Part shown: in pieces, positions 9,901-15,988 of the stretch
How positions within the stretch are numbered: position 1 is the first letter of the stretch
How the letters are laid out: each line of letters opens with the position of its first letter
Assembly: GCA_963726435.1 (NCBI GenBank)
Contig: CAVSCJ010000004.1
Coordinates: 124,001 to 188,000, forward strand
Direction: 5' to 3'
DNA length: 64,000 nucleotides
DNA from: PALSA-660 sp963726435
GTDB lineage: Bacteria; Actinomycetota; Coriobacteriia; Anaerosomatales; PALSA-660
The notes under the pieces: generated by a model
Told to the model about the DNA's origin: nothing
Database searches by the model: none
Seen by the model: the letters and a program-made list of their open reading frames with translations, nothing else
Made by a program: the position numbers and the translations under genes

Positions 9901-10178
9901 GTGGTGAGCGTCAGCGGCGCGGTCGCGGCGTAGGGCTGCCAGCCCGACCAAGACCCGGCAGCGTCGCGCACGCGCATGTCGAGCGCCCCCATGACGGACG
10001 AGTCCACGGTCACGGCAGTCGTCGCCACGTAGCCCGCTCCGGCATTGACCGACATCGTGCCCAAGGGCGGGCCACCAGGAGTGGCCTCGACGGAGTTCGA
10101 CAGCGCCGAGATGTTGTTCACCGAGTCGTATGTCTTGAGCGCGAAATGGTATTGGGTGCCCGGGGCAAGACCGGTCAC
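3744..10178 (-). CDS. Giant repeat protein, main central segment
   Basis: A 2,144-codon open frame forming the bulk of the giant gene. It carries Ig-like repeats of about 85 residues (pattern GTMSxNxGA...W..Y...GDG.KTVE.EYR), OmpL47-type modules (DDAPADWASAPVSVELSAED), and both RCC1 propellers. Between about 5830-5630 and 5085-4820 the meaningful sequence moves to another frame and returns, and from about 4315 it leaves this frame for good. The first codons (TGLAPGTQYHFALKTYD) continue a fibronectin-like domain begun in the previous segment, so 10178 is not a natural start; one missing base near 10185 explains the break. Confidence 0.6.
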   Translation of the reverse strand: MTGLAPGTQYHFALKTYDSVNNISALSNSVEATPGGPPLGTMSVNAGAGYVATTAVTVDSSVMGALDMRVRDAAGSWSGWQPYAATAPLTLTTGDGLKTVEAEYRDGDATTLLSDTITLMTGSPSGTLSINGGASFASTTGVTVYSEVTGATEMRLRDAVGTWSAWQPYAATVALSLTSGDGVKTVEGEYRNEAGTVGTASDTIELDTAGPTGTVLINGGAAATKSTEVLLTLTASDPSGVTLMRVSADGVFDTEFWEPFSTLRVLTLAAGADGPRFAYAQFQDGLGHVSTCFDGITLDTAGPTTSDDAPADWASAPVSVELSAEDIAGVGSLNYSINGASGMRVSGAAASIAAGYDGAIGVQSDGTVVSNNGGTTGWDSIVSVSAAGDFTVGLKSDGTVVATGDNSQGEGNVSGWSGITAVSAGTDPMVLFDPSSFTVGLKSDGTVVATGSNSHGQCDVSGWTGIKAVSAGGHTTLGLKRDGTVVGTPHLGDNDDWVTSEVASWHDVVAIDSGYRHAVGLKSDGTVVTAGDRGMGPNSGVSGWTGITAIAAGGFHTVGLKSDGTVVVAGSTNGSTQCDVSSWHDIVAIAAGGMAVYGLKSDGTVVVTPGEVGGVTIGDVSGWSLRTGAASLRVNVPVGEGTTTITYSAVDDLGNASATQTATARIDHNPPVSSTDAVPTYDTTATINISAEDACSAVASTSFRIDDDEWAAGSVATTTAIGSHTLEFLSVDLAGNRETTQSVPFAVLPADHGTMSINGGAERTNSPAVSIGSSVAAAVQMRARNAGGTWGEWTAYAETAAFTLDAGDGTKTVEVEYRNAGGDAWPLTDSITLDTTGPTGTIAINGRDVATADPNILLTLSASDPAGATQMRLSDDGVFDTEAWELVAGTHAWTLLGADGNKWVYVQYQDSLGNASISYIDMIALDRGAPDFSDDAPSGWVNHSVGIGISATDTLSGVGYLDYSIDGVPASLAGGARAYIAAGVAHTVGLTPHGTVVALDMNGDNASGVGDWTGITAVGAGWGHTVGLKSDGTVVAVGDDQWWQVSHVATWTDVVAISVAQNHSVGLMRDGTVMDTYGYMPPAYANYKVDTSGWNDIIAISAGGNYDLGLKRDGTVVAAGNGFGGSHNVSGWHDIVAIAAPGPGAFGLKSDGTVVTDSGYDVSGWHDIVAIFGDGESAALYGLKSDGTVVAVGSNSHGQCDVSGWTDIVAVSGGTYNAVGIKRDGSCVGAGMGVDPSDHWGQSAVGDWTLKSSASSMHYNIPLAAEGAHTVTYSVVDMVGNRSATQTVSLGIDRNPPFSSSDAVASYVGTATIHISAEDTCSAVGSVRFRLDGGEWTSGSTASTSTPGVHVLEWAVEDLAGNREANHGLVFTVDSAVVEVDPAGPVGTISIDGGAFETYSRAVTLDLAATDPSGVAAMRISNDGVFDTEPWEAFSATRDWTLTAGAATQDGERPVPGRRRQPLLLLRRGHVQHERLDAAALRRDGRSEVCVGRRREPRVGGRDWRDDHLHDRRRPHLDAVRSSHTSNDLNSVFFKNATTGWAAGANGTILGTTDGGTTWVAQSSGTSNDLNGLCFTDTTTGWAVGDAGTVLKTTDGGANWALQTINWIGIPSSPYTAGTGTTADLYSIQFDTTYPGYGAMVGSGGTFFEIRPDLYTLRGQSQAGSDLRSVWCLPTFPDFASFNDPNEIWTVGTAGTVRHVRVPWDLWRRRRHPRYRHADVRVLLRLQRRLGDARRRCDRWDVARKRLDALRHSPSHERRVAGWCRCGLRGRRRWRDPAPRERARPDRPTGSISIDGGASETSHTAASLALSANDANGVTSMRLSTDGVFDTEAWEPYATSGTATLPGGDGEKAVYVQFQDSQGNISTFFDTIAFDAPPVGTMSLNAGASYTTTRAVTVDSAVSGAVEMRKRNTDGGGNWGDWTAYSASVSHTIQQGDGLKTVEVQYRDSAGNVLDPHRHDHARHRRSDGHHVAQRRSFLHHDPRGHDRLFGDRCDRDAQAQHRRRRQLGRLGGVCGLDSPQHPAGRRPQARRRRVPRRGRQRPFPGRHDHGRLRKPVTTIDGLPERSRLRRIRDLLPVRNRLGLRGCGRWGQVTCSTARRPRRPTARRMALGRAPTRSSYFDGQRREPGVAADRQPSPSPQALQ
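4139..4542 (-). repeat. Near-identical direct repeats of about 135 bp inside the giant gene
   Basis: Positions 4139-4272 and 4408-4542 are almost identical (both encode KRNTDGGGNWGDW and the TTTRAVT strand) and lie 269 bp apart, one Ig-like repeat length. This indicates a recent tandem duplication or gene conversion. Confidence 0.65.
4835..5725 (-). other. YCF48-like beta-propeller 2 of the giant protein
   Basis: Units include VDASRAWAVGTGGTIIYTTD, KNATTGWAAGANGTILGTTD, TDTTTGWAVGDAGTVLKTTD, IQFDTTYPGYGAMVGSGG, the NEIWTVGTAGTV unit, FSDFNDGWVTQDDGATGG and AGADAGFAVGDDGAILRL: seven in total. The units are distributed over two reading frames because of the apparent indels. Confidence 0.55.
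6425..7245 (-). other. RCC1-type seven-bladed propeller 2, nested in an Ig-like module
   Basis: Again seven GLKxDGTVV units, inserted between GVGYLDYSIDGVPASLAGGA and SMHYNIPLAAEGAHTVTYSV. The architecture duplicates propeller 1, but the blades differ in loop lengths, so the duplication is not recent. Confidence 0.65.
8300..9125 (-). other. RCC1-type seven-bladed propeller 1, nested in an Ig-like module
   Basis: Seven tandem units of the pattern GLKSDGTVVATG...VSGWxxIxAVSAG. They sit between the two halves of one OmpL47-like domain: GVGSLNYSINGASGMRVSGA before, and SLRVNVPVGEGTTTITYSA after. Confidence 0.65.
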
Positions 10179-11794
10179 GAGAAGGACTCCGAGGTGCCGA
10201 CCGTGTGAGGGGCCGGTACGCCGGCCACTCGCGTGGCCAAGTCGAAGCTCAAGTCGTCGGTGATGGGCACGAGCGAGTAGCGCAGGTCGTATTCCGAGGT
10301 GGATACGTTGTCGCCCGGCGCCGTCCAGTTCAGGTCCACGCTCTCGGGGCCGAATCCGGCGAGCGCCAGGTTAGACACCGCGGACGGCGCGGTGAAGTCG
10401 CCGGGGAAGTACTTGGCCACCTTGCTGCTGGCCCCGGCCCAGACATGGTCGGCGTCGACGGCACACGCGCAGAAGAGCATGGTTCCTTCGGAGACCTGGG
10501 TGGTCCAACTCGCCCCGCCGTCGGTGGTGCGGTAGATCCTGGCCACGAAACCGGGGGCGTAGCCGACGACCCAGCCGTTGTTGGCGTCCAGGAACGTGAT
10601 GTCGTAGTAGGTCACGCCGGCCTCGATGACCGACGAGATCCAGTTGGTCCCGCCGTCGGTGGTCTTCCACCAGACGAGGGAGCCCGTACCCTGGGAACTG
10701 CACGCGTAGACCGTCTGGCTGTCGACGATGGAAAGCCCTGTTATGCGGGCGTTCGTCGACCCCGAGGACTGGGGGCTCCAAGTCGCTCCGCCGTCGGTGG
10801 TCTTGTAGATCTTGCCGCTCTGTCCCGTGACCCAGCCGGTCTGGCCGTCGGGGAGGAAGGCGACCCTCCACAAGCTGACACTCCCGGGGTTGCCCAGCGC
10901 GGTCCAGGTCTCTCCGCCGTCGATCGTCTTGAAGACCTTGCCGCTCTGGCCGCAGACCCAGCCGTTGGTGGAGTCGACGAAGAAGAAGCTGTTCAGCTGC
11001 GCGCCAGCACCCGTGAGCACCTGCGTCCAAGTCGCTCCGCCGTCGGTCGACCTGATGATGTTCTGGCTGGCGCCCGACATGACCACTATCGATGGGCTCA
11101 ATGCCCACCCTCCGCGCGAGGAGTTCTGGGTCGAGTTCTGCCCAGACCAAGTCGTCCCGCCGTCCGTGGTGTGCGAGAGACTTCCGTTCCCGCCGAACGC
11201 CCACCCGTTGTCCGCATCCGCGAAGGAGATCTGGTAGGGCTGACCCGTCATACCGGTGGATGTGCTGTAAGTCCAGAACGGAGCGTTCAGGATGATCGTG
11301 TCCGAGCAGGTCGAGATGCTGCCCGCTGAGTCTTTGTACTGGACGTGCACCGTCTTGGCTCCGTTGCCCGACGGGAGCGTGAAGGAGACCGTCGAAGCGA
11401 ACGCCTGCCAGGTCTCGGTGTCGAAGACGCCGTCGGCGGAGATGCGCATCGAGGGCACCCCGTTGGCGTCGCTGGCGGCGCAGGTGAGGGTCACGCCACG
11501 CTGCGCGGTCTGGGCATCCCCGCCGTTGATGACCACCGAGCCGTCAGGGCCCGTGGCGTCCAGCACGATGGTGTCGGACAGCGGCAGCGTGCCCGCCAGG
11601 TTGCGATACTCGGCCTCGACTGTCTTGGTCCCGTCGCCGGAGGTCAGGATCAGAGGCATGGCGGCCGCGTAGGGCTGCCATTCCGACCAGGCGGCGGCCG
11701 CGTCACGGACGCGCATGTTGACCGCGTCTGGAACGTTCGAGTCGACGCTCACGGCGATCGTGGTCGCGAAGGCCGCGTCGGCGTTGACCGACAT
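10175..11794 (-). CDS. Giant repeat protein, YCF48-propeller segment
   Basis: A 539-codon frame containing two Ig-like repeats (start SVNADAAFATTIAVSV; then SVVINGGDAQTAQRGVTL), a seven-unit YCF48/BNR-type propeller with repeated TTDGGxxW motifs, and a fibronectin-like domain (APSAVSNLALAGFGPESVDL) that breaks off at SESFS with an immediate stop. Restoring one base there joins VTGLAPGTQYHF in the next segment. YCF48-like propellers are best known from photosystem assembly factors, but in bacterial surface proteins they act as generic beta-propeller modules. Confidence 0.6.
   Translation of the reverse strand: MSVNADAAFATTIAVSVDSNVPDAVNMRVRDAAAAWSEWQPYAAAMPLILTSGDGTKTVEAEYRNLAGTLPLSDTIVLDATGPDGSVVINGGDAQTAQRGVTLTCAASDANGVPSMRISADGVFDTETWQAFASTVSFTLPSGNGAKTVHVQYKDSAGSISTCSDTIILNAPFWTYSTSTGMTGQPYQISFADADNGWAFGGNGSLSHTTDGGTTWSGQNSTQNSSRGGWALSPSIVVMSGASQNIIRSTDGGATWTQVLTGAGAQLNSFFFVDSTNGWVCGQSGKVFKTIDGGETWTALGNPGSVSLWRVAFLPDGQTGWVTGQSGKIYKTTDGGATWSPQSSGSTNARITGLSIVDSQTVYACSSQGTGSLVWWKTTDGGTNWISSVIEAGVTYYDITFLDANNGWVVGYAPGFVARIYRTTDGGASWTTQVSEGTMLFCACAVDADHVWAGASSKVAKYFPGDFTAPSAVSNLALAGFGPESVDLNWTAPGDNVSTSEYDLRYSLVPITDDLSFDLATRVAGVPAPHTVGTSESFS
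10400..11240 (-). other. YCF48-like beta-propeller 1 of the giant protein
   Basis: Six units with a TTDGG/STDGG-x-x-W strand motif (for example FADADNGWAFGG ending TTDGGTTW) plus a seventh closing unit, VDADHVWAGASSKVAKYF. Seven units is the number expected of a closed propeller. Confidence 0.6.
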
Positions 11795-12170
11795 CGCGCC
11801 GGTGGGTGCCCGCCGGGGTGGCCTCGGCGTGGTTCGAGAGCGCCGAGACGTTGTCCACCTCGTCGGATGCCTTCAGGGCGAAGTAGTAGTGAGTGCCGGT
11901 GACAAGTCCGGTGACAGCGAAGGTCTCGCTGCTGCCGGCGACCTTGGGAGCGGGCTCGCCGCTGGCCTGCGTGGCCGCGTCGAAGGCCGCGTTGTCGGGG
12001 ATCGGACTGGTCGAGTACCTGACGTCGTACGAGGCCGCGGTGCCGACGTTGCCGTCGTCTCCGGGAGCGGTCCAGCCAAGCGTCGCGCTGTCTGCCGTCA
12101 CGGCCGTAGCGGCCAGATCGGTCACGGCGGCCGGCGGGTCGGTCTCGAGCAGCACCGGCGTGCCGGCCAC
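11703..12170 (-). CDS. Giant repeat protein, fibronectin-like segment
   Basis: A 155-codon frame whose useful part is about 12155-11815: PPAAVTDLAATAVTADSATL, WTAPGDDGNVGTAASYDVRY and TGTHYYFALKASDEVDNVSA make a complete fibronectin type III domain. It is clearly paralogous to the one that spans the 10178 break. It continues the N-terminal segment and hands over to the 10175-11794 frame near 11810. Confidence 0.5.
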   Translation of the reverse strand: MAGTPVLLETDPPAAVTDLAATAVTADSATLGWTAPGDDGNVGTAASYDVRYSTSPIPDNAAFDAATQASGEPAPKVAGSSETFAVTGLVTGTHYYFALKASDEVDNVSALSNHAEATPAGTHRRDVGQRRRGLRDHDRRERRLERSRRGQHARP

Positions 12171-13302
12171 CTGGTTCGAGCGTGGCGCCCACGTTCGTCG
12201 CGTTGTCCTTTGCGCGCACGTAGTACGAGTACCCCGTTCGTGAGGCCGGAATCGGTGAACGGTCGTCGCCGACGGTACTCCCCACGATGCGCGGGACGCC
12301 CGTCTGAAGGGTCAGGTCCCCGTACGTGCCGGGGACGAGCCGGTAGACGTCGTAGCCCGCCAGACCGGAGGTCCGCGTCGGACGCGGCGCTCCAGTCCAA
12401 GCTTCACGGCCCGTTGCGCGGGGTCGCATGCAGATCACCGGCGCTGTCGGCGCGCTCACGTCCGACGCTCCGAGAGCGATGTCGGTGTCGGCCGGGCCGG
12501 CAGTGACGCCTTGACCGGGTGCCCACGCCACCTGGTTCAGCTTGACGTTCATGGTCACACCGGCAGGCACGCCGAACCGGAAGTCGCCGGTCGCGCCGGC
12601 GGGGCCGTAGTCCTCGTCGTCGACCACACCGTTCGTCTCGTCGTCGAGAGCGTTGGCCTCCGTCTTCTGCAGGGAGTACGACACGGCCGCGTCATCGGAC
12701 TTGAGGGCCTCCGCACGCTTGGCCGAGGCGGCACCGGTCGCCACCCCGTCATGCACCCAGGCACCCTGGGTCCTCGCGTCGAGGACCGTGACGATCGGCT
12801 TCACGGTTGGGTTGTACGAGTTGCCCCCTCCGAGCGCCTGTATCTGGACGGTGAGATACGCCTGATTGGCGCCGTGGCCGTTGCCTGCGGGGAAACCCGT
12901 GAAGCCCTCGTCGCCGCACTTGAAGTAGTACCAGCCCGAGGCGGCACCGGACCCGTCGGTCGCGATCGTCGCGTCGTTGCTTGCGGCTTCACGCGACTGC
13001 ACCCAACGAGACAGATCGGCATTCCAGGTGAACCCGGGCGCGTTGCCGAACCCCCCGCTGATGCCCGTGTCGGAGAGCTTGATGGAGACACCGAGAACGG
13101 TGCTCGCCGGAAGGCCGGACCCGGTCACGTGGACCGCGTAGGCCGTGTGATCGTTCAGGATGTACTGTGCGGGGCTTTGGTCGGCCCCCCCGGTGTAGTC
13201 GGAGGCCGCGTACGCGGGCATCGCGGTCAGTGGCAGGTAGCTCACCACCATGGCGATCACGCACACCACTCGAACGACGCGATCCCAGAGCTTCCCGCGC
13301 AT
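11749..13302 (-). CDS. Giant repeat protein, N-terminal segment with signal peptide
   Basis: Start ATG 13302 with GGAGG. It encodes a signal peptide (hydrophobic VVRVVCVIAMVVSYLPL), then a domain with YILNDHTAYAVHVTGSGLPA and GASDVSAPTAP, rich in Asp/Gly and of no family I recognise. From about 12400 the fibronectin-like sequence alternates between this frame (LAGYDVYRLVPGTYGDL, YYVRAKDNATNVGA) and the neighbouring one (LDWSAASDAD, FTDSGLTNGV). That makes four frame changes in about 250 nt. The frame stays open to 11749, but its last 130 or so residues are off-frame translation. Confidence 0.6.
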   Translation of the reverse strand: MRGKLWDRVVRVVCVIAMVVSYLPLTAMPAYAASDYTGGADQSPAQYILNDHTAYAVHVTGSGLPASTVLGVSIKLSDTGISGGFGNAPGFTWNADLSRWVQSREAASNDATIATDGSGAASGWYYFKCGDEGFTGFPAGNGHGANQAYLTVQIQALGGGNSYNPTVKPIVTVLDARTQGAWVHDGVATGAASAKRAEALKSDDAAVSYSLQKTEANALDDETNGVVDDEDYGPAGATGDFRFGVPAGVTMNVKLNQVAWAPGQGVTAGPADTDIALGASDVSAPTAPVICMRPRATGREAWTGAPRPTRTSGLAGYDVYRLVPGTYGDLTLQTGVPRIVGSTVGDDRSPIPASRTGYSYYVRAKDNATNVGATLEPGGRHAGAARDRPAGRRDRSGRYGRDGRQRDAWLDRSRRRRQRRHRGLVRRQVLDQSDPRQRGLRRGHAGQRRARSQGRRQQRDLRCHRTCHRHSLLLRPEGIRRGGQRLGALEPRRGHPGGHPPARCRSTPTRPSRPRSP

Positions 13303-13607
13303 GACCGTTCCTCCAAGTCCTCGACCAGGGCCCGGCGATCGCCGAAGGCCCCGAAGACACGCGTCTAGCCGGCGTCCCTGCAGACACCGGCTAGCTTCCT
13401 TGCGCTGGGTGGGGACTGCGACGACCGGAACGCAGCGCGACAACACAGAACGATCCTGCGCCCCTTGCTCCGAGTGCCGGCCCGAAGTCCCAAACCCCTG
13501 TGCCCCTCCTGAAGATTCACGATAAGGGAATCCTTACCGTGGCCCGAGACGCAAGGGTAGCACCGCACTGCGAGAGATGTCCAGTGGGACCTGGGGACGC
13601 GTCAACT
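13303..13607 (-). promoter_or_regulatory. Structured leader/intergenic region upstream of the giant gene
   Basis: About 305 bp without a gene. It holds an imperfect 10-bp-arm hairpin near 13519-13541 just after the toroid gene, probably its terminator region. A strong hairpin at 13363-13396 (arms CTAGCCGG and CCGGCTAG) encloses palindromic element copy 2. No sigma-70 promoter or recognised riboswitch could be assigned. The SD GGAGG lies just before ATG 13302. Confidence 0.4.
13369..13390. repeat. 22-bp palindromic element, copy 2 (upstream of the giant gene)
   Basis: CCGGCGTCCCTGCAGACACC plus GG; 20 of 22 positions match copy 1 at 2927-2948, same orientation. It lies in the leader hairpin before the giant gene's start. 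Confidence 0.6.
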
Positions 13608-14588
13608 CTACGCGACGAGCGGTCCGTCCAGCCTGGTCATGAGGCGCCACGCCAGCAGGGTGACCCAGGCGGACGGCTCCTTCTTCTGGCCGAACTCCCA
13701 CGCGCTCCACGCCGTCCAGACGGACTCGGGCGTGAAGCGGCCGTCGTCGTCCATCCTGGCCCGCAGAGTGTCGGCCATGTTTCCCAGGCGCGCGTCGTCG
13801 CGGAGCCACGGCAGCTGCGTGAGCGCATCGAGTAGGTGGAGGATGTCGTACCAGACGAAGGGGGCCTTCAGCTTGCGGAAGTCCGTGCCCATGTAGAACT
13901 GGTACGGATGCCGGGTGCGGCTCTCCTCCCACAGGGAGAGGATCGTCTCCGCGCCGGCGCGGCATTCCGGGCCGTCGCGCAGGGCATCGAACAGGACTAG
14001 TGCCCTGAGCATGGCGAGGTTGGCGAACGGGCAGGGATCGTCTTTGCGCCCTGGCCCCCGGAACTTGCCCAGCTCCTTCGACACGGCGCACGGCCAGCCG
14101 TTGTCCCGCACGAGCCCGAGCAGATGGTCCATGGCGGCGCCGACGGCCGGATCCTCCGCGAGACCCAGCCTAGCGAGGGCGTAGACGATGAGGGGAGCGT
14201 CGCACAGGGCCCACGCCCACTCGTCGATGCCCGAACCGCCGAAATGCTGCGGGATGTTCGTGGGCAGCTGGAACGGACCTTCAGCCGAGCGGTGAGCCAT
14301 GACCGCCGCAACGACCGCGTCCACGCCCGGATCGTCGACGGTGAGTCCCAGATCGGCGAGGAAGTTCAGCTTGTGGAACGGCTGGCTAGCGCTCTTGTGA
14401 CTCGAGATGACGGTCCCCGGCCAGCCGGCCAACTCCTGCACAAGGTGCGCGACGCGAGCGTCCGCAAGCATCGAGCGACGCGCCCGTAGGACCGCGGGAT
14501 CCGACTCGGACTGCCCCAGCAGGTCGATGCGCGTCCGGTACTCGACGAAGGGTTCGGCCTCCAGCAGCCAGCCGATCGGGGCTTGCAT
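13608..14588 (-). CDS. Alpha/alpha-toroid (terpenoid-cyclase-like fold) protein of unknown function
   Basis: About 326 residues, soluble, with no signal peptide. It is rich in Trp, His and Asp and shows the helical-hairpin spacing of prenyltransferase/squalene-cyclase-like toroids (GGSGIDEWAWALCDAPLIVY, YQFYMGTDFRKLKAPFVWYD, WTAWSAWEFGQKKEPSAWVT). The DxDD and QW motifs of true cyclases are not evident, so a catalytic role is unproven. ATG 14588 has AGGA 7 nt upstream; ATG 14594 is possible but sits next to it. It starts 3-10 nt after the small membrane protein gene and is probably coupled to it. Confidence 0.55.
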   Translation of the reverse strand: MQAPIGWLLEAEPFVEYRTRIDLLGQSESDPAVLRARRSMLADARVAHLVQELAGWPGTVISSHKSASQPFHKLNFLADLGLTVDDPGVDAVVAAVMAHRSAEGPFQLPTNIPQHFGGSGIDEWAWALCDAPLIVYALARLGLAEDPAVGAAMDHLLGLVRDNGWPCAVSKELGKFRGPGRKDDPCPFANLAMLRALVLFDALRDGPECRAGAETILSLWEESRTRHPYQFYMGTDFRKLKAPFVWYDILHLLDALTQLPWLRDDARLGNMADTLRARMDDDGRFTPESVWTAWSAWEFGQKKEPSAWVTLLAWRLMTRLDGPLVA

Positions 14589-14597
14589 CGACATGTC

Positions 14598-14777
14598 CTA
14601 TCTGCCGGAAAGGGTCCGGATGACGGACTCGATCAGGGTCTCGGGCTCGGCGATGATGCCGGTCAGCACCAGCAACACGACGAGCATGATGGCCAGCAGC
14701 ACGACCACCGCGGCGATCGCCAGGATCACTAGCCACCGGTTGGTCTTTGCGATGCTTCGGTCCGCGTGCGCGTCCAT
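14598..14777 (-). CDS. Small single-pass membrane protein (59 aa)
   Basis: A short ORF below usual length cut-offs. It has a hydrophilic start MDAHADRSIAKTNRW, one long hydrophobic helix (LVILAIAAVVVLLAIMLVVL) and a short tail PETLIESVIRTLSGR. The SD GGGAGG lies 7-8 nt before ATG 14777. It directly precedes the toroid gene with a 3-nt gap. Translation coupling, good SD and typical GC3 codon use support it as a real gene; function unknown. Confidence 0.6.
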   Translation of the reverse strand: MDAHADRSIAKTNRWLVILAIAAVVVLLAIMLVVLLVLTGIIAEPETLIESVIRTLSGR

Positions 14778-14794
14778 GGCACCTCCCCTTCCCG

Positions 14795-15250
14795 CTACCT
14801 TCGGCGCAACCCTCGCAGCCTCCGCGCCTCCGCTGCCGCGTCAGGCGGCTCCTCTCCGCGCGCGAGCGCGCTCACGAGCGCGCTCGCGATACGCAAGGAC
14901 CCGAGCGCCACCAGGTCATTGTCCCACGCGACCGACACCCGGAACGCGCCCGGACCGTCAGCGTCGAAGTCCCACGAAGTCGCGCCGCGGAGCGTGTCTG
15001 GAGAGCCCGCCATCGCCATGATCTCCAGAGTCGCGTGCTCGATCAGGTGCGCCAACTCCGTGTCCTCGAGTTCCCTCGCGAACCCGAGGCCTGCGCTGTT
15101 GCGGCAGCGGTGACCCTTCAGGCCCGGGAGCGCCGCAAGCGCCGCGCTCGCCAGCCCGGGTACCTCAGACGTGCGGAGCGGCTCGCCGGGGTCGAAGACG
15201 ACGAGCGCCTCGAGCAGCCCGGGGGTGACGTCGGTCGCGACGACTCGCAC
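14795..15250 (-). CDS. Stand-alone cyanophycin-synthetase N-terminal-domain-like protein
   Basis: 151 residues starting GTG 15250. The motif DTELAHLIEHATLEIMAMAG resembles the HLIEHVALELQ region of the N-terminal domain of cyanophycin synthetase, here without the ATP-grasp and Mur-ligase parts. The rest (VVFDPGEPLRTSEVPGLA, GPGAFRVSVAWDNDLVALGS) is compact and soluble. The SD is weak, and the start lies 6 nt after the upstream stop, so translational coupling is likely. What a free-standing copy does is unknown; it may bind an amino-acid or peptide ligand, or be a structural relic. The family call rests on motif resemblance only. Confidence 0.45.
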   Translation of the reverse strand: MRVVATDVTPGLLEALVVFDPGEPLRTSEVPGLASAALAALPGLKGHRCRNSAGLGFARELEDTELAHLIEHATLEIMAMAGSPDTLRGATSWDFDADGPGAFRVSVAWDNDLVALGSLRIASALVSALARGEEPPDAAAEARRLRGLRRR

Positions 15251-15256
15251 GTGGCT

Positions 15257-15496
15257 CTAGTAGTCGAGCGGGAACTCGGCGGCGCGACGCCCCGCGCGCA
15301 TGCCCACCAAGTAGGCAAGCGAGATCACGGCAACGACGGCCACGACGCCGATGAGGACCACCTGAGTACCGCGATCGGCGATCGTAGCCTTCGCCTCGTC
15401 GACGACCTCCTCGCGTATCTTGAGCGCCTTGTGACGCAGGTCGTCGAGGGTGATCGGCTCGGCCCGCACGGCGGCGGCTTCGCTACTCTTGCTCAC
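15257..15496 (-). CDS. Small membrane protein (79 aa)
   Basis: It has a hydrophilic, helix-prone N-terminus (residues 1-45, LRHKALKIREEVVDEAKATI), a single transmembrane helix (VVLIGVVAVVAVISLAYLVG) and a short basic tail ending FPLDY. GTG 15496 overlaps the end of the upstream holin-like gene by 14 nt, indicating an operon. The layout resembles the DUF3618-like and holin-X-associated small proteins common beside phage_holin_3-like genes in Actinomycetota. Function unknown. Confidence 0.6.
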   Translation of the reverse strand: MSKSSEAAAVRAEPITLDDLRHKALKIREEVVDEAKATIADRGTQVVLIGVVAVVAVISLAYLVGMRAGRRAAEFPLDY

Positions 15497-15848
15497 GCTG
15501 CATCGACCTCACCTTCACCATCGTGAAGATCGCCGCGCCGATCAGGTAGATCCCGCCGACGATCAGGAACGCCAGCGGGACTCCGAGCAGCTGCGACAGA
15601 TAGACCATGGCGGCTACGGCCACGAAGATCAGCCCGATCACCAGGAGCGTCGCCGCGGCGAACGCGGAGGCCACAGCCAGGCCCAGCTTCTGGAGTGGCG
15701 GAACGATGCGAGTGCGCACCGTCGCCTCAGCCTCCTGCTGCACCCAGTCGCGCGCGGTCTGCAGCAGGTCGACGAGCTGGTCGATGATGCGGGTCACAAA
15801 GTCGTCGCGCGACTCGCCCTCTTCCGGCGGGGTCACATCGTCGCTCAT
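15483..15848 (-). CDS. Phage-holin-3/Holin-X-like membrane protein
   Basis: 121 residues. An acidic start (MSDDVTPPEEGESRDD) leads into an amphipathic helix with VDLLQTARDWVQQEAEATVR. Two transmembrane helices follow (VASAFAAATLLVIGLIFVAV and FLIVGGIYLIGAAIFTMVKV). This pattern matches the widespread actinobacterial putative Holin-X family, whose members are chromosomal and not necessarily lytic. ATG 15848 has GGGGAG 4-5 nt upstream. It heads a run of four or five small genes ending with the toroid gene, which suggests a membrane-associated assembly. Confidence 0.65.
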   Translation of the reverse strand: MSDDVTPPEEGESRDDFVTRIIDQLVDLLQTARDWVQQEAEATVRTRIVPPLQKLGLAVASAFAAATLLVIGLIFVAVAAMVYLSQLLGVPLAFLIVGGIYLIGAAIFTMVKVRSMQREQE

Positions 15849-15988
15849 CTGCTCCCCTTCCATCTCCCGTGCGTTCGTTCTGCCTGCATGAACATACCCC
15901 GAAACGGCACCGGCCGCCTCCCCGGGTGTGTCGTGGGGGAGGCGGCCGGATGGCCGCTTACGTGCGCCGGCTATCGGCGCGGGAGGAC

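Larger units (their letters stand above)
2962..13302 (-). pseudogene. Giant secreted modular repeat protein, reading frame broken by many apparent indels
   Basis: The locus is one long gene whose homology signal hops between all three minus frames while remaining collinear. Start ATG 13302 has GGAGG 8 nt upstream and a signal peptide cleaved after about residue 32 (PLTAMPAYA-A). Order from the N-terminus: unique domain, fibronectin-like domains, Ig-like repeats, YCF48 propeller, Ig-like repeats, RCC1 propeller, Ig-like repeats, second RCC1 propeller, second YCF48 propeller, more Ig-like repeats, and a C-terminal Ig-like domain ending LRRVRVR with no LPXTG anchor. I count roughly 17 frame changes, several pairs within 100 nt. 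Start and stop lie in the same frame. Long clean stretches (over 1,400 codons) and absence of nonsense codons argue for assembly indels or very recent decay. Probable role: cell-surface or secreted adhesin-like protein. Confidence 0.75.

Noticed and set aside
13515..13565. Plus-strand sequence resembling part of a c-di-GMP-I riboswitch (GACGCAAGGG region)
   Set aside because: It faces no gene on the plus strand, key consensus positions are missing, and the hairpin is as well explained as the end of the toroid gene.
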